From Okapia johnstoni (lineage: Eukaryota; Chordata; Mammalia; Artiodactyla; Giraffidae): a stretch of 64,000 bases of DNA. Where the stretch lies: contig CM044312.1 in NCBI GenBank assembly GCA_024291935.2, positions 50,991,001 to 51,055,000 on the forward strand. The letters are read 5' to 3'. The notes below the pieces were generated by a model. That model worked only from the letters and a program-made list of their open reading frames with translations. It was not told where the DNA came from and searched no databases. Positions 1 to 10,860 of this stretch are shown piece after piece. The translations under genes were made by a program, and so were the position numbers. Position 1 is the stretch's first letter. Every line of letters starts with the position of its first letter.

Positions 1-1190
1 TGTCCACATCCCCTATCTCTTCCTTCCAAATATACATCTGTATATTATGCTGCAGCCACAATACTACTTGTCCTTATGCTTGAATTAATATTACATATTA
101 TGTATATTTAAAGATTGTGGCTTCATTGTGGATTTTGTGAAAGCATTGACTTTTTTTTACCTCTGCTCGGTTTAGAAGTGATAGACCAATGCACAGTCTA
201 AGTACATACAAGAAGGTATGGCAATGTGGGTTTTTTTTTTCCCCCATACATATGTTATACATTTTTGGTTTGGAACAAAAGGAAACCACCAGTTTTCTAT
301 GCAGGATAGCAACATAAACAAAATGAAAATTTTGAGATTAACAACATTTGCTCTTATAAGTACATAAATGGAGAAAAGACTATGCAATAATAATCCAAGA
401 CTAATTTAATCCTAGCAATAAGCAAACCTATTGGCATAAGAAACATGTAGGGAATTAACGTTTTTTAAACTTTTATTTATGAAAGAATATTTTTGTATTC
501 AACCCAGGGCCAAGAGCAAAGATTGGGACAAACAGTTTCTGTGCTCAATTAGAACATATAGTTGAAGCTAAGTATTCTCAGTACATGAACCTAAAATATA
601 TTATTTAGTACAGTGGTAAACTGTCAACTAATCTGTCAATACTAGATCCTAGAAGTTCACCTGTGTAGTACATTATTGGGAGTATACACAGGATCATTCA
701 CTCCAGTAAGTACCAAAGAACGCAACTCACTGAGAAAATTGTCTTGATGAGTGGGCTCTAATTAAAACACAAAACATCCCCAACTTTGGAGCAAATATTG
801 CCTATAATGCATCTCAAATGGAATTCTTCAAATACTGTCTTACAATAAAATTGGAAATAAATTTCTAAAACGTTATGTAAGAGGTTTGGTGGGGGGTGGG
901 AATTAACACAAAGATACTTGTCAGCAGTTTGAGACAGGAGTAACATTTCAAATACAAAACAAACCATTGTGAACTCAAACTGGGTTAACTGTCATGTCTT
1001 TAATTAACCACTGACAAGTTACACCTTGTCATAACCGAGCTCATCCTAGCCACAATGCCAAATCCACCATCAGAAACGGACTGTTGCAACGGTTTGACCC
1101 GGGATGCCAGGAGAAGGCCGAAACTGCGGGAGGTAGCTTTTTTTCCGAATTACCTATTTGCTGCCTTTTTGTTTCAAATAGAGATATAAC
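1..1190. other. NT5C3A intron 1, nothing further recognised
   Basis: AT-rich sequence with many stops in all frames. No exon, RNA gene or clear repeat family was recognised. The minus-strand splice donor that opens this intron is at 1381-1384. Confidence 0.5.
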
Positions 1191-1640
1191 TAAGCCCACG
1201 GGAAGCCGAGCGCCGCCGTCAAGGGTCCAGACCAGGTCATCGGGCCCGCGGGGTCGTCCCAGACGGGACGAACGGGTCCCCAGTGGGCCCCCAGCATTCC
1301 AGCAGCGGTCGGCGCGGGAAGGCGAGGCCGGACGGACCACCCCGACCCCTCACGCGCCCCGGCACGACGAGCCCCCACACTCACCATTTCGATGATCTTG
1401 GTCTTCCGGCCTGTCTTTCTCTTCAAGGTGAATATGTACTGGGCCAGCACCACCCCCGCCACCAGGGCGCACACGCTGGCGCTCGCTACCGCGCCCACCC
1501 TCGCCACCGCCGCTCGATCCATGGACCTGGCCTCCTTTGCCTCGCGGTTCGAGAAGAGGTCGCTGGAGGGCCACCGGCCTCAGAAACGCCGGCCTGTGGA
1601 AGAGCCCGGACGCCCCGCCCCTCCTGCACGAGCCTGCTAT
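1190..1640. promoter_or_regulatory. NT5C3A: CpG island over the NT5C3A first exon
   Basis: A GC-rich, CpG-dense block that contrasts with the AT-rich sequence on both sides. It covers the first coding exon, its splice donor and the presumed start region. It is typical of a TATA-less housekeeping promoter. The same kind of block is found at 34.2-34.56 kb in the duplicate copy. Confidence 0.7.
1385..1522 (-). CDS. NT5C3A: NT5C3A first coding exon
   Basis: The exon encodes 46 residues beginning MDRAAVARVGAV and ending KTKIIEM, which matches the N-terminus I recall for the long human isoform. A hydrophobic stretch (about residues 12-32, including CALVAGVVLAQYIF) is followed by the basic segment TLKRKTGRKTK, so this isoform may carry a membrane or signal-anchor-like N-terminus. 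The exon ends exactly at the ATG that precedes the splice donor (GTGAGT, read on the minus strand at 1379-1384), a phase-0 junction. The start was chosen at the MDR methionine because it gives the known isoform; upstream in-frame codons read REAKEARS without another methionine close by. A decayed copy lies at 34.13-34.26 kb. Confidence 0.88.
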
Positions 1641-3135
1641 TTAACTTGCGCTGTAGCTTGGCTGTAAAGTGCTATGACAAGCTGCAGGGTGCAGCAAAGG
1701 AAACAAGGGAGTAAAAGGCGATCTACAGAATATGAGAAAATATTTGCAAACCGTTTAACTGACAAGGGGTTAATATCCAGTTTATGTTAAAAATGTCAAC
1801 AACAACAAAACCCATTAAAAAATAGGCAAAAGACTTGAATAGGCAATTGGTAAAGAAGCTTATGAGGCTTATCAATATCATTAATCATCAGGAAAATGAA
1901 AATCAAAACCACAATGAGATATCACTTCACACAAGTTAGGACAACCACTGTCTTTTTGAAAATTAAAAATGTTGGTGAAGATGTGAAGAATTGGAACCCT
2001 TGTGCACTGCTGGTAGAAATGTAAATTTGTGCAGCCACTGTGGGAAAAGTGTGGAAGTTCCTCAAGAAATTAAAAATAGAATTACCATATGATCCAGGAA
2101 TCCTATGTCAGGGTATATATCCAAAAGAATTGAAAGTAGACCCTCAAAGAAATTTTAGCCCTCCCATGTTCACTGCAGCACTATTCACAATAGCCAAGAT
2201 GTGGAAGCAACTGAAATGTCCAACAAAAGATGAACTGATAAAGAAAATGTGTAAATACCTCAAATGTAATACTATTCAACCTTTAAACAGAGGCGAATTC
2301 TGCACTATTTGACAACACGAATGAATCTTGAAGACCTCAAATACGTGAAATAAGCCAGTCATAAAAAAAGACAAGTGCTGCATTATTCTACTTATATGAG
2401 TAGTCAGACTCTAAGAAACAGAAAGTAGAATAGCGGTCATGGAGTCTGAGAAAGAGGAAATGATGGGGTCATTCAACTGAGTATTGAGTTGTTTCAGTTT
2501 TGCAAGATGAAAAATTCCAGAGATCTGTTGCAGAACTGTGTGCCTACAGTTAACACTACTGTACTATACCTTTAAAAATTACGTTAGTAAATTTTATGTT
2601 ACATGTTTTATACCACACACATTAAAAAAGTTGCTATGGCAACAGAGCAAAGATGGCTTGAAGTGAGGCTGGAGTAGGTGTTTTTTCCTTTTCTGCTACA
2701 TTCCAATCAATCATCACCTCTTCCATCATTTTCCTTCTGAGTAGCATGACTTGTTCTCACCTGCCTGGTCTCTTTCAAGGAATTGATGCAGTTTCCCCTG
2801 CTTGTCTCTGGGGATGACAGGAAGGGGATGCAGGGGAGCTACTTGGGGGAATCACACCAACTATGTGGAGCTGGTGATGCTACTCGGCGAGGCTCTCTCT
2901 TTGCCCAGGACATGGAAAAAGTTGGAGCAGGAGGACTAGAGGGAGCAGTAAGGGTCGCTTTTCTCTGCACCCTCCACTCTTGCTCTAGTCGTTCCAGCCC
3001 TGGGACCCTGGTAGTTGTTCTGCTTGAAGGGAAATTTGTGGAAAGAGAGTTCTTAGAAAGGTGTGTAGAGCTTATCTGAGCAGGCATGTGGTGAGAAAAC
3101 AAGTCTGGAATTAACCACTGGGTGCGTGAATGCCT
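1640..3135 (+). pseudogene. BBS9-exon-1-like duplicate (non-coding), split by an L1 insertion
   Basis: This plus-strand block resembles the true BBS9 promoter and first exon at 34.75-35.31 kb. Shared stretches include ACTTGCGC..GTAG, TAAAGTGCTATGACAA, AAGATGGCTTG, TTTTCTGCTACATTCC/CC, GTGGAGCTGGTG and GAGGCTCTCTCTTTGCC versus GAGACTCTCTCTTTGCC. The copy is interrupted between about 1695 and 2630 by an L1 3' fragment. The splice donor of BBS9 exon 1 (GTAAGA at 35261) is GTGAGA here (3091), so a donor could survive. No coding potential is expected, since BBS9 exon 1 is itself untranslated. It may be a dead promoter relic or may still act as the other half of a two-sided NT5C3A promoter. Confidence 0.7.
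1705..2628 (+). mobile_element. L1 LINE 3' fragment
   Basis: The translation at 2040-2312 resembles the C-terminal part of L1 ORF2 (KVWKFLKKLKIELPYDP). It is followed by a 3'-UTR-like tail ending in an A-rich run near 2625. The flanks TGCTATGACAA (about 1671) and TGCTATGGCAAC (about 2632) look like a target-site duplication, and removing the insert restores alignment with the BBS9 promoter copy at 34.78 kb. Confidence 0.8.
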
Positions 3136-3914
3136 TTTGTAGAACTGGGAAAACACATGTTGGCTACTATCAGTTCATATGTTTGATTTCTCTGTTGTTG
3201 TTTTCAACTCTTTAAGTATGTAAATCTTTGTTTTTCTGTAAATTATTGTCCATCATGATATATGATGTTACTTGGGATGGTAAGAATACCTTCATGTGAA
3301 GAATTTGATGTAAATTTATGAATTTTTGCTATGCACAACCTTACACTCTGCTCTGATAGGATAATTGGCATAGTCTTGGCTTGAAGTAGTTAAGTAGTAT
3401 TCTTGTGAGGAAGAACTATTTGGTGGATGTAGGTTTAAGATCTTCGCCCACTAATGCTGTTAAAAATTAAAACAATGCAAACCAAAACTAAAAACACACC
3501 ATTGAGACTTGCTGTCCCATTTCTTTGGATATTAAGTCATGGGATTGTGACAGTATGCAAGAACCTAAAGAACAGGAAGAAAGTATGCAGAAGAAAGGTT
3601 CTGTCATCAGCTGTGACTCAGAGGAGTCATGTAATATCTCTTGGGTTTGCTTTCTTATCCCACAAAAGGAAAAAACCAAATGATTTTGGACACCTTTTGG
3701 CTATTAAAGCTCTTTGATTAGAGAGTAATGGTCTTTTTCATGCCTTGGAAGATAACTTGGCAGAGGTCCTAGGAAAAAGAAGAGGGAAGTCCTGCTATAA
3801 AGAAACATCCACTGAGGAAATCAAGTGTTAGTTCAACCAGTGCTTCTCAAACATTAGGGTGAATGTGAACCACCTGGGGATGTTGTTTGTGGGGAAGCCA
3901 AGATTCCACATTTC
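3136..3914. other. Intergenic, nothing recognised
   Basis: AT-rich sequence with only short open frames. No gene, RNA or clear repeat family was recognised. Confidence 0.4.
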
Positions 3915-4046
3915 TTTTTGAAAGATATTTATTTATTTGGATGCACCAGGTCTTAGTTGCAGCACTCGGGATCTTCGATCTTGGTTGCGGTATATGGCAT
4001 CTAGTTCCCCAAGCCCCTTAGCCACCGGACCATCAGGGAAGTCCCA
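3915..4046 (-). mobile_element. CHR-type cetartiodactyl tRNA-derived SINE
   Basis: It reads antisense. It starts with a T-rich/TTTATTTATTTGG stretch, passes through CTTAGTTGCAGCACTCGGGATC, and ends with the antisense tRNA-like head ACCATCAGGGAAGTCCC. Confidence 0.7.
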
Positions 4047-4157
4047 AGAGTTCATATTTCTAACAAACTCTTGGGTGTTGCTGATGCTTTTGGTCAGGAC
4101 ACTACACTTTGAATAGAAAGGAACTAAATGGTGATTGAGGGGCTTTAAGGGACTTTA

Positions 4158-4373
4158 TTGTGCTTAGTCACTCAGACGTGCCTGACTCTTTGTGACCCCA
4201 TGGACTACAGCTCATCAGGCTCCTCTGTCCATGGGATTTTTCAGGCAAGAAATACTGGAGTAAGCTGCTTTTTCTCTAGGGCATCTTCCCAACCCAGGGA
4301 TTGAACACACATCTCCTGTGTTTCCTGCACTGCAGGCAGACTCTTTACCCAATGAGCCATCTGGGAAGTTCTT
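4158..4373 (-). mobile_element. Bov-tA SINE
   Basis: Antisense copy running from the TTAGTCACTCAGACGTGCC tail side to the tRNA-like head ending GAGCCATCTGGGAAGTTC, with the typical GACTCTTTGTGACCCCATGG core. Confidence 0.85.
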
Positions 4374-5129
4374 TCAGGAGTTAACAATTGGAGGGAGGGT
4401 GGCTAAATAGAATTGATAGAACTGGAGAAACAAGAAGGAATTAAAGTGTGCCAGTGTCATTTTGTCAACAGAAGTAGATCTTCAATTTTACGTTTGAAGT
4501 CCATGGAAATTGTTTGGTATAGAACATTTATAGATAATTTTCGAAAGTTAGTTTTGCTTACTGGTGATAGTTTTCTCTTCATTTTAGCAATCTGACAGAA
4601 TTTTTTCACTAACAAAGTATTCAAGGCCTTTGTCACATTACACCTATCTTTACCTGATTCAATTACTTCTTGTTTGAAGTTGTTTAAATTCAAACAGATG
4701 CCATATCTCCTATCTAAGCATTTTGATTTTGTATGTATCATTCAATAGCAGTGATTAAAGAAGAAAAATTCTCTTTCACCATTGCTTGGGTGTCTAATAT
4801 GTTCTCTAGGTAGGGCCCATAAGGTTTTCTCTTCTGTCTACATGAGGGGACAATAAGATCTCTTCAGATGTTGAGCAAAACTTCCCTTTCTTTTTCTCTC
4901 CTTGAGACTCTTTATGAACTCTTTTTGGTTGATGTACACTGTGTGCAAAGGATCACTTACTTGTTGTTAGCCTACTGCTTTCTGTCCTTGGCTGTGTCTC
5001 CAAATGGAGCTTGTGCCAATAAGTCTTCATTCTTTATGATGGGTCGGTAGCATTTGATATAGCAGGTTACTCCCTCTTTCTAGATACACTTTTTAAAAAA
5101 TAGGTCACAATGATATTATATACATACTA
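4374..5129. other. Intergenic, nothing recognised
   Basis: AT-rich sequence with short open frames only (for example 4457-4741 minus). None shows family similarity or codon bias that would support a gene. Confidence 0.35.
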
Positions 5130-5337
5130 GTGGTTCAGTCACTAAATCGTGTCTGACTCTTGTGACCCCATGGACTATAGCCCGCCAGGCTCTTCAATCC
5201 ATGGAATTTTCCAGGCAAGAATACTGGAATGGGTTGCCATTTCCTTCTCCAGGGGATCTTTTCAACCCAGGGATAGAGCTCACATCTCCTGCATTGCAGG
5301 CAGATTCTTTACTGACTGAGCCATCAAGGAAGCCCTT
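5130..5337 (-). mobile_element. Bov-tA SINE
   Basis: Antisense copy with GTGACCCCATGGACTATAGC, the AAGAATACTGGAATGGGTTG core, and a head ending GAGCCATCAAGGAAGCCC. Confidence 0.85.
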
Positions 5338-5352
5338 ATATACACATAAACA

Positions 5353-5355
5353 AAC

Positions 5356-5394
<39 letters not shown>
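5353..5394. repeat. (CA)n microsatellite
   Basis: About 20 CA units in tandem, lying between two antisense SINEs. Confidence 0.9.
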
Positions 5395-5395
<1 letters not shown>

Positions 5396-5503
5396 TCTGA
5401 CCATGCCACTTGTGAGATCTTAGTTCCTTGACCAGCGATTGAACCTATGCCTTCGGCAGTGAAAGCGCAGAGTTCTAAGCACTGGACTGCCAGAGAATTC
5501 CCT
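5396..5503 (-). mobile_element. CHR-type SINE fragment
   Basis: The antisense tRNA-like head is present (CTTAGTTCCTTGACCAGCG, then TAAGCACTGGACTGCCAGAG). The far end is missing or replaced by the CA repeat. Confidence 0.65.
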
Positions 5504-5574
5504 TGTGTGATCACTTTATGGTCACAATCTCACCCCAGACTTAACTACTGGAAACCACTGATCTAGTCAACATA

Positions 5575-5720
5575 ATGTCCTTGAGATTTATTTAAGTTGT
5601 TTTGTGCATCAATACTTCATTTTTTCTACTGCTGAATTGTTTTCCATGATATGGATATAACAGTTTGTTTAACCATTTTACAATTATACATTGAAGAACA
5701 TTTGTTTTTTTCCTTGATTG
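5575..5720 (-). mobile_element. Old L1 3' fragment
   Basis: The sequence around CTGCTGAATTGTTTTCCATG and GTTTAACCATTTTACAAT resembles the antisense L1 3' UTR seen in other mammalian copies. It is diverged. Confidence 0.5.
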
Positions 5721-5944
5721 TTGCTTTTTGAAAAACCATGAAAAGGAAACAGCATCAACGACTAACTTTTCTTGGAAACTTAATAAACAGTGCTAGGTTC
5801 AAGAGTTTTATTGAGCTCAATCTCCAGCTCCCGCCCCATCTCCGCCCCCTGCCCCTGAAAGTCCCCACCCTTCAAGCACAAGTTTGGTTTTTCTGGTGAT
5901 TAGCTTCCTTCCTTGAGTTATCCAGGGAACCCACCTTAGTCACC

Positions 5945-6490
5945 TTATTAGCATAAATTCTGCAGTGGTAGAAAGAGATTTATTATGAATTACAGACAAC
6001 ATCATTTGAGCATGTCCTAAAAACAGCACAATTCTTTTGCTGAGATATAAATATCCAGTTGAGAGATTGGACATAGAGATTTGGGTGTGAGCAGTATGCT
6101 GGTTATAATGGAAGTCCTGAGACTGTGTGAAAATGCAGAGAGAAAGACTGGAATAAGATGAAGAAAAAACCATAACCTGGAGAATATGAACATTAAAGAG
6201 AGAAATTTGGGAGACAGTAAAAGACTTTAAGAAGGGCCAGTAGAGAGGCAACCAGTTAGGCTGGTAGCTGGGAGATGAAGTTTAGTGCTATGAACCGAAA
6301 AGTTTCCATGCCATTTAGCAGCAAGTGGTTCATTACTGTCCTTGGTGAGGGTGGATGAGTGGGCATAATGGTAACAAAATCTGGATTTGCAGTGAGTGAA
6401 GGAATAGGAGGTGGAGAAGGCTGAGTGCTTATGATCCTCTATAGAAAAACAGCTGTGAAGGGAGGAAAGGAGAATGATGACTGGGGACAA
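5945..6490. repeat. Interspersed repeat, copy A (pairs with 48.47-49.01 kb)
   Basis: About 540 bp resembling a block in BBS9 intron 2. Shared stretches include GAGATTTGGG(T/A)GTGAGCAG, CTTGGTGAGGGTGGATGA, GGTAACAAAA and AAACAGCTGTGA. It is probably an old transposon family that I could not name. The open frames on its minus strand are incidental. Confidence 0.6.
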
Positions 6491-7369
6491 TACAGAGCAA
6501 TGGGAAGTGGGAGAATAATGTTTCTTTCATGACCCTGAACCCTTATAAGAGAAACTGTTAGTTACCTGCCCAATTAATATCTATTCTCCAATCTTAGTCA
6601 CAGCAACCCAGTTTCTTCCAAGTGGCAATATATCCAGCTCAAAGACAAGAGCTCACACACATCCTTTCAGTTAGGGGTAACCAAGGAGTTAGAACCTGAA
6701 GCTGCACGTGTTTTCTATTATAACTTTTTATAACTCTGCAATTTCTGGAAAAACACGATTTCTATGCAGTAACGCAGTCATTCCAAACTGTCGATGCTCC
6801 CTAGAAGTACTATTCCTGCCTCCTTCACTACTATCCTTTGTCTTTCCTTTCTCTCATGTACAAAGAATACTGTACGTGCCAGCTTCCCCTTCTCACTGCC
6901 CACCCATCAGCCCAGAATCGACTGCCCACACCTCCCTGTATCACCACTGCCCCCCATCACTGGGGTCCTCATAGCCGGAGCCCCTTCCCCCGAGATGTTG
7001 GTCTCAGCATCATGAAGCACGCTTGCTCACCCTACCTGTGGGAATCTTCCTCCTCTCAGGTCTGTCCTCCGTGCAAGTTGGCCTCCTTCGTCTCTGCTTC
7101 TTCTCGGTAGGCTCCTCTTCCTTAAGTGTCAGCGGCTTTGGGCCCAAGGAAGGAGACCATGAGCTCAGAGGAGCGGCCGTGACCTGTCCTAACTCAACAC
7201 ACTCAGAGAAGGGGACAGTCGGGGAGACAGAGGGAGGCAGAATGGCTCTGTCCTCTAGAAAAACCAACGCCAGGATGCCTACACACACAAGAATGTGAAG
7301 AAGGGAGGACTGGGGTTCACGCGGGAGTGGGTGGAGATGGCCATTTTCCTCCATTAAGTCTCAGCACCC
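6491..7369. other. Intergenic, upstream of the Bucky ball-like gene
   Basis: No gene was recognised. A 114-residue open frame on the minus strand (7010-7354) has a hydrophobic stretch but no family resemblance. GC content rises toward the promoter at the right end. Confidence 0.35.
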
Positions 7370-7620
7370 GCTTCTTCCAGTGCCTTCTGTCTGGGCAGTC
7401 TGGCCGGGGAGCTCCGACAGGGCGCATGTGCAGGGGGCGGGGCCTGCGGAAGAGGCTGCACGTGGTGCCCAGTCAAGCATAAAAAGGAGCCACGGCAGCC
7501 CGCACTGTAGGGGCTCTTGACACCGAGGTCGGATGTGTATGGGTTGTGTGCGCCCCTACGGGAATTCCCAGTCGCAGATGTCGAGCTAGAGCAGGTCAGT
7601 GTCCCTAGTGGGAACGTGGG
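7370..7620 (+). promoter_or_regulatory. CpG-rich TATA promoter of the Bucky ball-like gene
   Basis: In order: a GC box (GGGGGCGGGGCC, 7433-7444), an E-box (CACGTG, 7459-7464), and a TATA-like ATAAAAAG at 7479-7486. A start site is therefore expected near 7505-7515. The block is followed by a splice donor (CAG/GTCAGT) at 7594/7595. A defined TATA box is unusual among the promoters in this window. Oocyte genes are often driven by E-box factors such as FIGLA, so the E-box would fit oocyte expression, but that is inference. Confidence 0.6.
7510..7594 (+). other. Bucky ball-like gene, non-coding exon 1
   Basis: Inferred from the TATA-like box 25-30 bp upstream and a consensus donor, GAGCAG/GTCAGT, at the end. 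The next acceptor is at 8130-8131. The start is approximate. Confidence 0.5.
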
Positions 7621-8131
7621 TTGTGCAGGGGTGTGGGGGTCGTGGGGACAGACTGGCCTACGGGAAGCAGGGTGTTAGCAGACTGAGCCCAGGGCCTGGA
7701 GTCTGGGGCTGGGCAGGGATTCAGTCTGGGGCAGAGGCTAGGGAGCATGGTGGAGAGGCTGCAGACAAGGGTGGTGCATCTGGGCTTAAGCCCCCTTTTC
7801 CAGTGCAGCTGCTGGGCGCCTTGGCGTTTGGCACCGGGCACTGAGTCCCCCCACAACTCCAAGGCCTCATCTCCCCAAGGTGCTGCTGCCTGGGGAGCCG
7901 GACTCACTCAGCACGACGTGGGCCTGGGTCTCTGGGCACTGCTCTGCTGGTCCTAAGGCATGCAGGGCAGTACCCCATGTCTGCATCCCAGGCAAGTGGG
8001 AAGACAAGGCAAGGGACCTGCCACCCAGGATCCCAGTCATGATGGGGGACAAGGATGGTTTTCTACCTTTACAGCACTTTACAGGGTGAGGCACAGCTGT
8101 CCTTTCTTAACTATAAACACCTGTTTTTCAG
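7621..8131. other. Bucky ball-like gene intron 1
   Basis: GC-rich, with no repeat recognised. Several short open frames overlap here on both strands without any sign of being real. Confidence 0.45.
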
Positions 8132-8137
8132 TGGAAA

Positions 8138-8276
8138 ATGAACTCTTCAGGAAACAACGAAAATTTTGAGAGCAGTAACTCCAGACCTTTCTTCTATGTG
8201 CACCCCATGGCCCAGCCTCACCTGGGTCCCTGGTACCAGAATCCTGCCTATAATCCACTCTCCATTCCTGGGGCAG
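8138..8276 (+). CDS. Bucky ball-like protein, first coding exon (residues 1-46)
   Basis: The exon starts after a polypyrimidine acceptor (CTGTTTTTCAG, ending 8131) and the ATG lies six bases in. It ends at CAG/GTGAGG (8276/8277), phase 1. It encodes 46 residues: a polar, Asn/Ser-rich leader (MNSSGNNENFESSNS) and then RPFFYVHPMAQP (residues 16-27) and PWYQNPAYNP (31-40). The RPFFYV(H/Q)P pattern followed by aromatic-Asn-Pro repeats is the hallmark I recall from fish and frog Bucky ball/Velo1 N-termini, which are prion-like and drive self-assembly. Ser/Asn/Gln/Tyr content fits that. No signal peptide is seen. Confidence 0.75.
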
Positions 8277-8483
8277 GTGAGGAATCTGAATCCCCAAGGA
8301 GGTTCAGTGGGATTAGAGACCCTCCCTGTAAATCAAAGCCTGAAGCTTTTCTAACTCCTTTGTCCATTACTTCCCTTTCCTCACCCTGTGCTCATACTAG
8401 GCAGATTGAGGCAGACCTTGGGGCAGTGTTTGTGATTCAGGTTAATAGAAAATATTCAGATTCTATCTATATATCAGCTGTGT

Positions 8484-8694
8484 GCTGTGTTTAGTCACTC
8501 AGTCGTGCCCAACTCTTTGCGACCCCATGGACTGTAGCCCACCAGGCTCCTCTGTCCACAGGAATTCTCTAGGCAAGAATATTGGAATGGGTTGCCATGC
8601 CCTCCTCTAGGGGATCTTCCCAACCCAGTGTTTGAATCTAGGTCTCCCGCATTGCAGTCAGATTCTTTACCGTCTGAGCCACCAGGAAAGCCCA
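8484..8694 (-). mobile_element. Bov-tA SINE
   Basis: Antisense copy from TTTAGTCACTCAGTCGTGCC to GAGCCACCAGGAAAGCCC, with all core blocks present. Confidence 0.88.
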
Positions 8695-8734
8695 AGTACT
8701 AGAAATGGATTCTCTATTCATTTGACCAAGTTGT

Positions 8735-8840
8735 TGCTGTCCTTGTTTCCCAAATGAGGGAACTGAGGCTCCCAGTCAGTGACTGGCCCAGGCTCACAGC
8801 ATAATCCAACCAAAGTCTCATGTTGTGAGACCAGTCTTGT
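8735..8840. repeat. MIR fragment
   Basis: The stretch TTTCCCAAATGAGGGAACTG, followed by GACTGGCCCAGGCTCACAGC, resembles the MIR core. Confidence 0.5.
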
Positions 8841-9019
8841 TGGACGAGGTACCTTAAAGCTCCTAGTCCTTGTAATTTTGCTACAGAGTCTAAAGATTCT
8901 AAAAGCTATAATGGGGACATCAGAAAAGTATGTTGGAGGAAGGTGACAAGCCAAATATGAAAATATTTGGAAGGTGAACATCTTGGACCTGATAGATAGA
9001 GAGGTCCATTCAGATTGTC

Positions 9020-9830
9020 AGTTTCTTGAGTTTTGGGAAATTGTCTCTTAAGGAATTTGTCCTTTTTTATCTGTATAATAAATACTGTGGAAATAGAGTT
9101 CATAATAATAATTTATCTTTTTATGCCCATGGGATCTGTAGTAATGTACCCTCTTTCATTTCTGATATTAGGAATTTATCTTTTTGTTTTCTACATTCAT
9201 TCAGTTATGGTCTAAGCAGACATTTTATAATTAGTATACCTTTTAATTTGTAAGTGTGTTTTATGGCCCACAATGTGGTCTATCTTTGTGAATGTTCTAT
9301 GTAAGTGTGAGGAAAATATTCTGTTGGTTGAGGGGGTCTGTAGAGGTTAGTTATGTCCGATTGGTTGGTGCTGTGGAGTTCATTGGTTCTTATTGATTTT
9401 TTAATATTGACTGCATCTATCCATGTCTGCTGTAGGTGTGTTCAAGTTTCTGACAATGGATTCATCTATTTTTCCTTGCAGTTCTATGACTTTTGCTTCA
9501 TGTAGTTTCACTCGCTGTTAAGGGCATACACATTAGGGATTGTTATGTCTCAGTGAAGAAACGACTTTTTCTTGTGATGCCCTACTTTATGTCCCTGATT
9601 ACTTTCCTTTCTCTGAAATCTGTCTGAAATAAATACAGCTTCTCCCACTTTCTTTTGATTATTAGCATTAGCTAATTAGCATGGTATGTCTTTCTCCTTC
9701 TATTTGCATTTAATTCCTGTTTTTGTATTTAAACTGAGGTTTTTTTTTTTTTTTTTTTGTAGACAGTAGTTTTTGCTTTTTATTATGCCTTGTAGTTTTT
9801 TTTTGTCAGACCTTTGGACTGGATAAAAGG
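9020..9830 (-). mobile_element. L1 ORF2-region fragment
   Basis: The antisense text is typical of L1 ORF2 in mammals (for example CTCTTTCATTTCTGATATTA, TTTCTGACAATGGATTCATC). A poly-T run lies at about 9740-9758. It is heavily broken by stops. Confidence 0.65.
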
Positions 9831-10719
9831 AACTGATCTGAATAGGCCCTTAGTAATGGAGCGTTACCTTATACAGGTAGAGAAGGGATCACAGTTCTGT
9901 TTGTGAAAGGATTATGATTAGGTCTTAGTCTTTCAGTGTGATTTTGCCTTTGGACAACAAACTACACAAGCTTCCCCCTCCCCCTCCCATTGGGTTGGGA
10001 AGGGTGGCTAGAGTGTACTGGAGAAAAGTATTTCCATTCCTGCACATCAGTTAAGCTCTGTTTAGTGTCCTCTGAGGATGAACCTTGTTAAGAACAGTGC
10101 TTCTGGTATGTGTGATTCCTTTTCCTCTTTCCTGTGGGAAGCTCAGGAGATTTTTCTCTTAAATTTACTGTGAGAAATTGGTTGAGCTACTGCATGGAAA
10201 ACTTAAAAAAGTGTGTGGGATGGTTCCCTCATGGATGAGTTTTCTCTGAGGATTTGAACTCAGACTTCTCCATCCTAATCTTGCAGTCTGTCAAAAGCAG
10301 TTCAGGTTTTCCTACCCCACTGTGAGTTCCCATCGAGCTTTGATCTCCTGGATCTGTGCTCCTGTAAGTTGTGATTGTATTCACATGGCTTTCTAGTATT
10401 GGTGGTAGTACTTTTCCCAGTAACCATACATTGCTGTGAATGACCTGAGAATTCTTGATTCTTGTTCACCTTTTTCACTTGGGTAGGATTGAATGTCTTC
10501 TAAGCCTGTAGAATATCCATAATCACGTAGTCTATCATCTTTTAAATATTAATTGGACATGCAGTATGCAGTGCTGTAGAAATAAAATAGCTGATTTATG
10601 TTCTTATAAATAGGCTGGTTTTGAATAAATGTTTCCCTTCTCCATTTTGTCTTTTGTATAATAAGCTGAATTAGAGGTTTCTTTTTGCCATTGGCCAGCA
10701 TCTCCCCATTTCCCCACCA

Positions 10720-10860
10720 TTCAGCAACCACATGGCAACCACTATTCCACTGTATCTAATACCATCTTTTTCTAGATTTTACATAAAAGTGATCGTATAG
10801 TATTTGCCTTTCTCTGTCCAACTGATTTCTCTTGGCAAAATGCCTCAAGTTCCAGCAGTT
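10720..10860 (-). mobile_element. Old L1 3' UTR fragment
   Basis: The stretch AACCACTATTCCACTGTATC, followed by GTATTTGCCTTTCTCTGTCC, matches the antisense L1 3' UTR theme also seen at 39 kb and 53 kb. Confidence 0.55.

Larger units (their letters stand above)
1..1610 (-). other. NT5C3A: NT5C3A gene, 5' end (first coding exon plus part of intron 1)
   Basis: This is the 5' end of the cytosolic 5'-nucleotidase 3A gene (pyrimidine 5'-nucleotidase, P5N-1), read leftward. The enzyme dephosphorylates CMP and UMP in the cytoplasm and its loss in humans causes haemolytic anaemia (known for the family). Only the first coding exon (1385-1522) is inside the window; the catalytic HAD-fold exons lie beyond the left edge. 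The transcription start is probably in the CpG-rich stretch around 1550-1650, but no TATA box is seen, so the outer boundary is approximate. Positions 1-1384 are intron 1. The neighbour to the right is a BBS9-exon-1-like duplicate and then the Bucky ball-like gene, transcribed divergently. Confidence 0.85.

Noticed and set aside
7010..7354. 114-codon minus-strand open frame with a hydrophobic stretch, divergent from the Bucky ball-like promoter
   Set aside because: No recognisable family, no clear promoter or splice sites, and it lies in GC-rising DNA where open frames are common.
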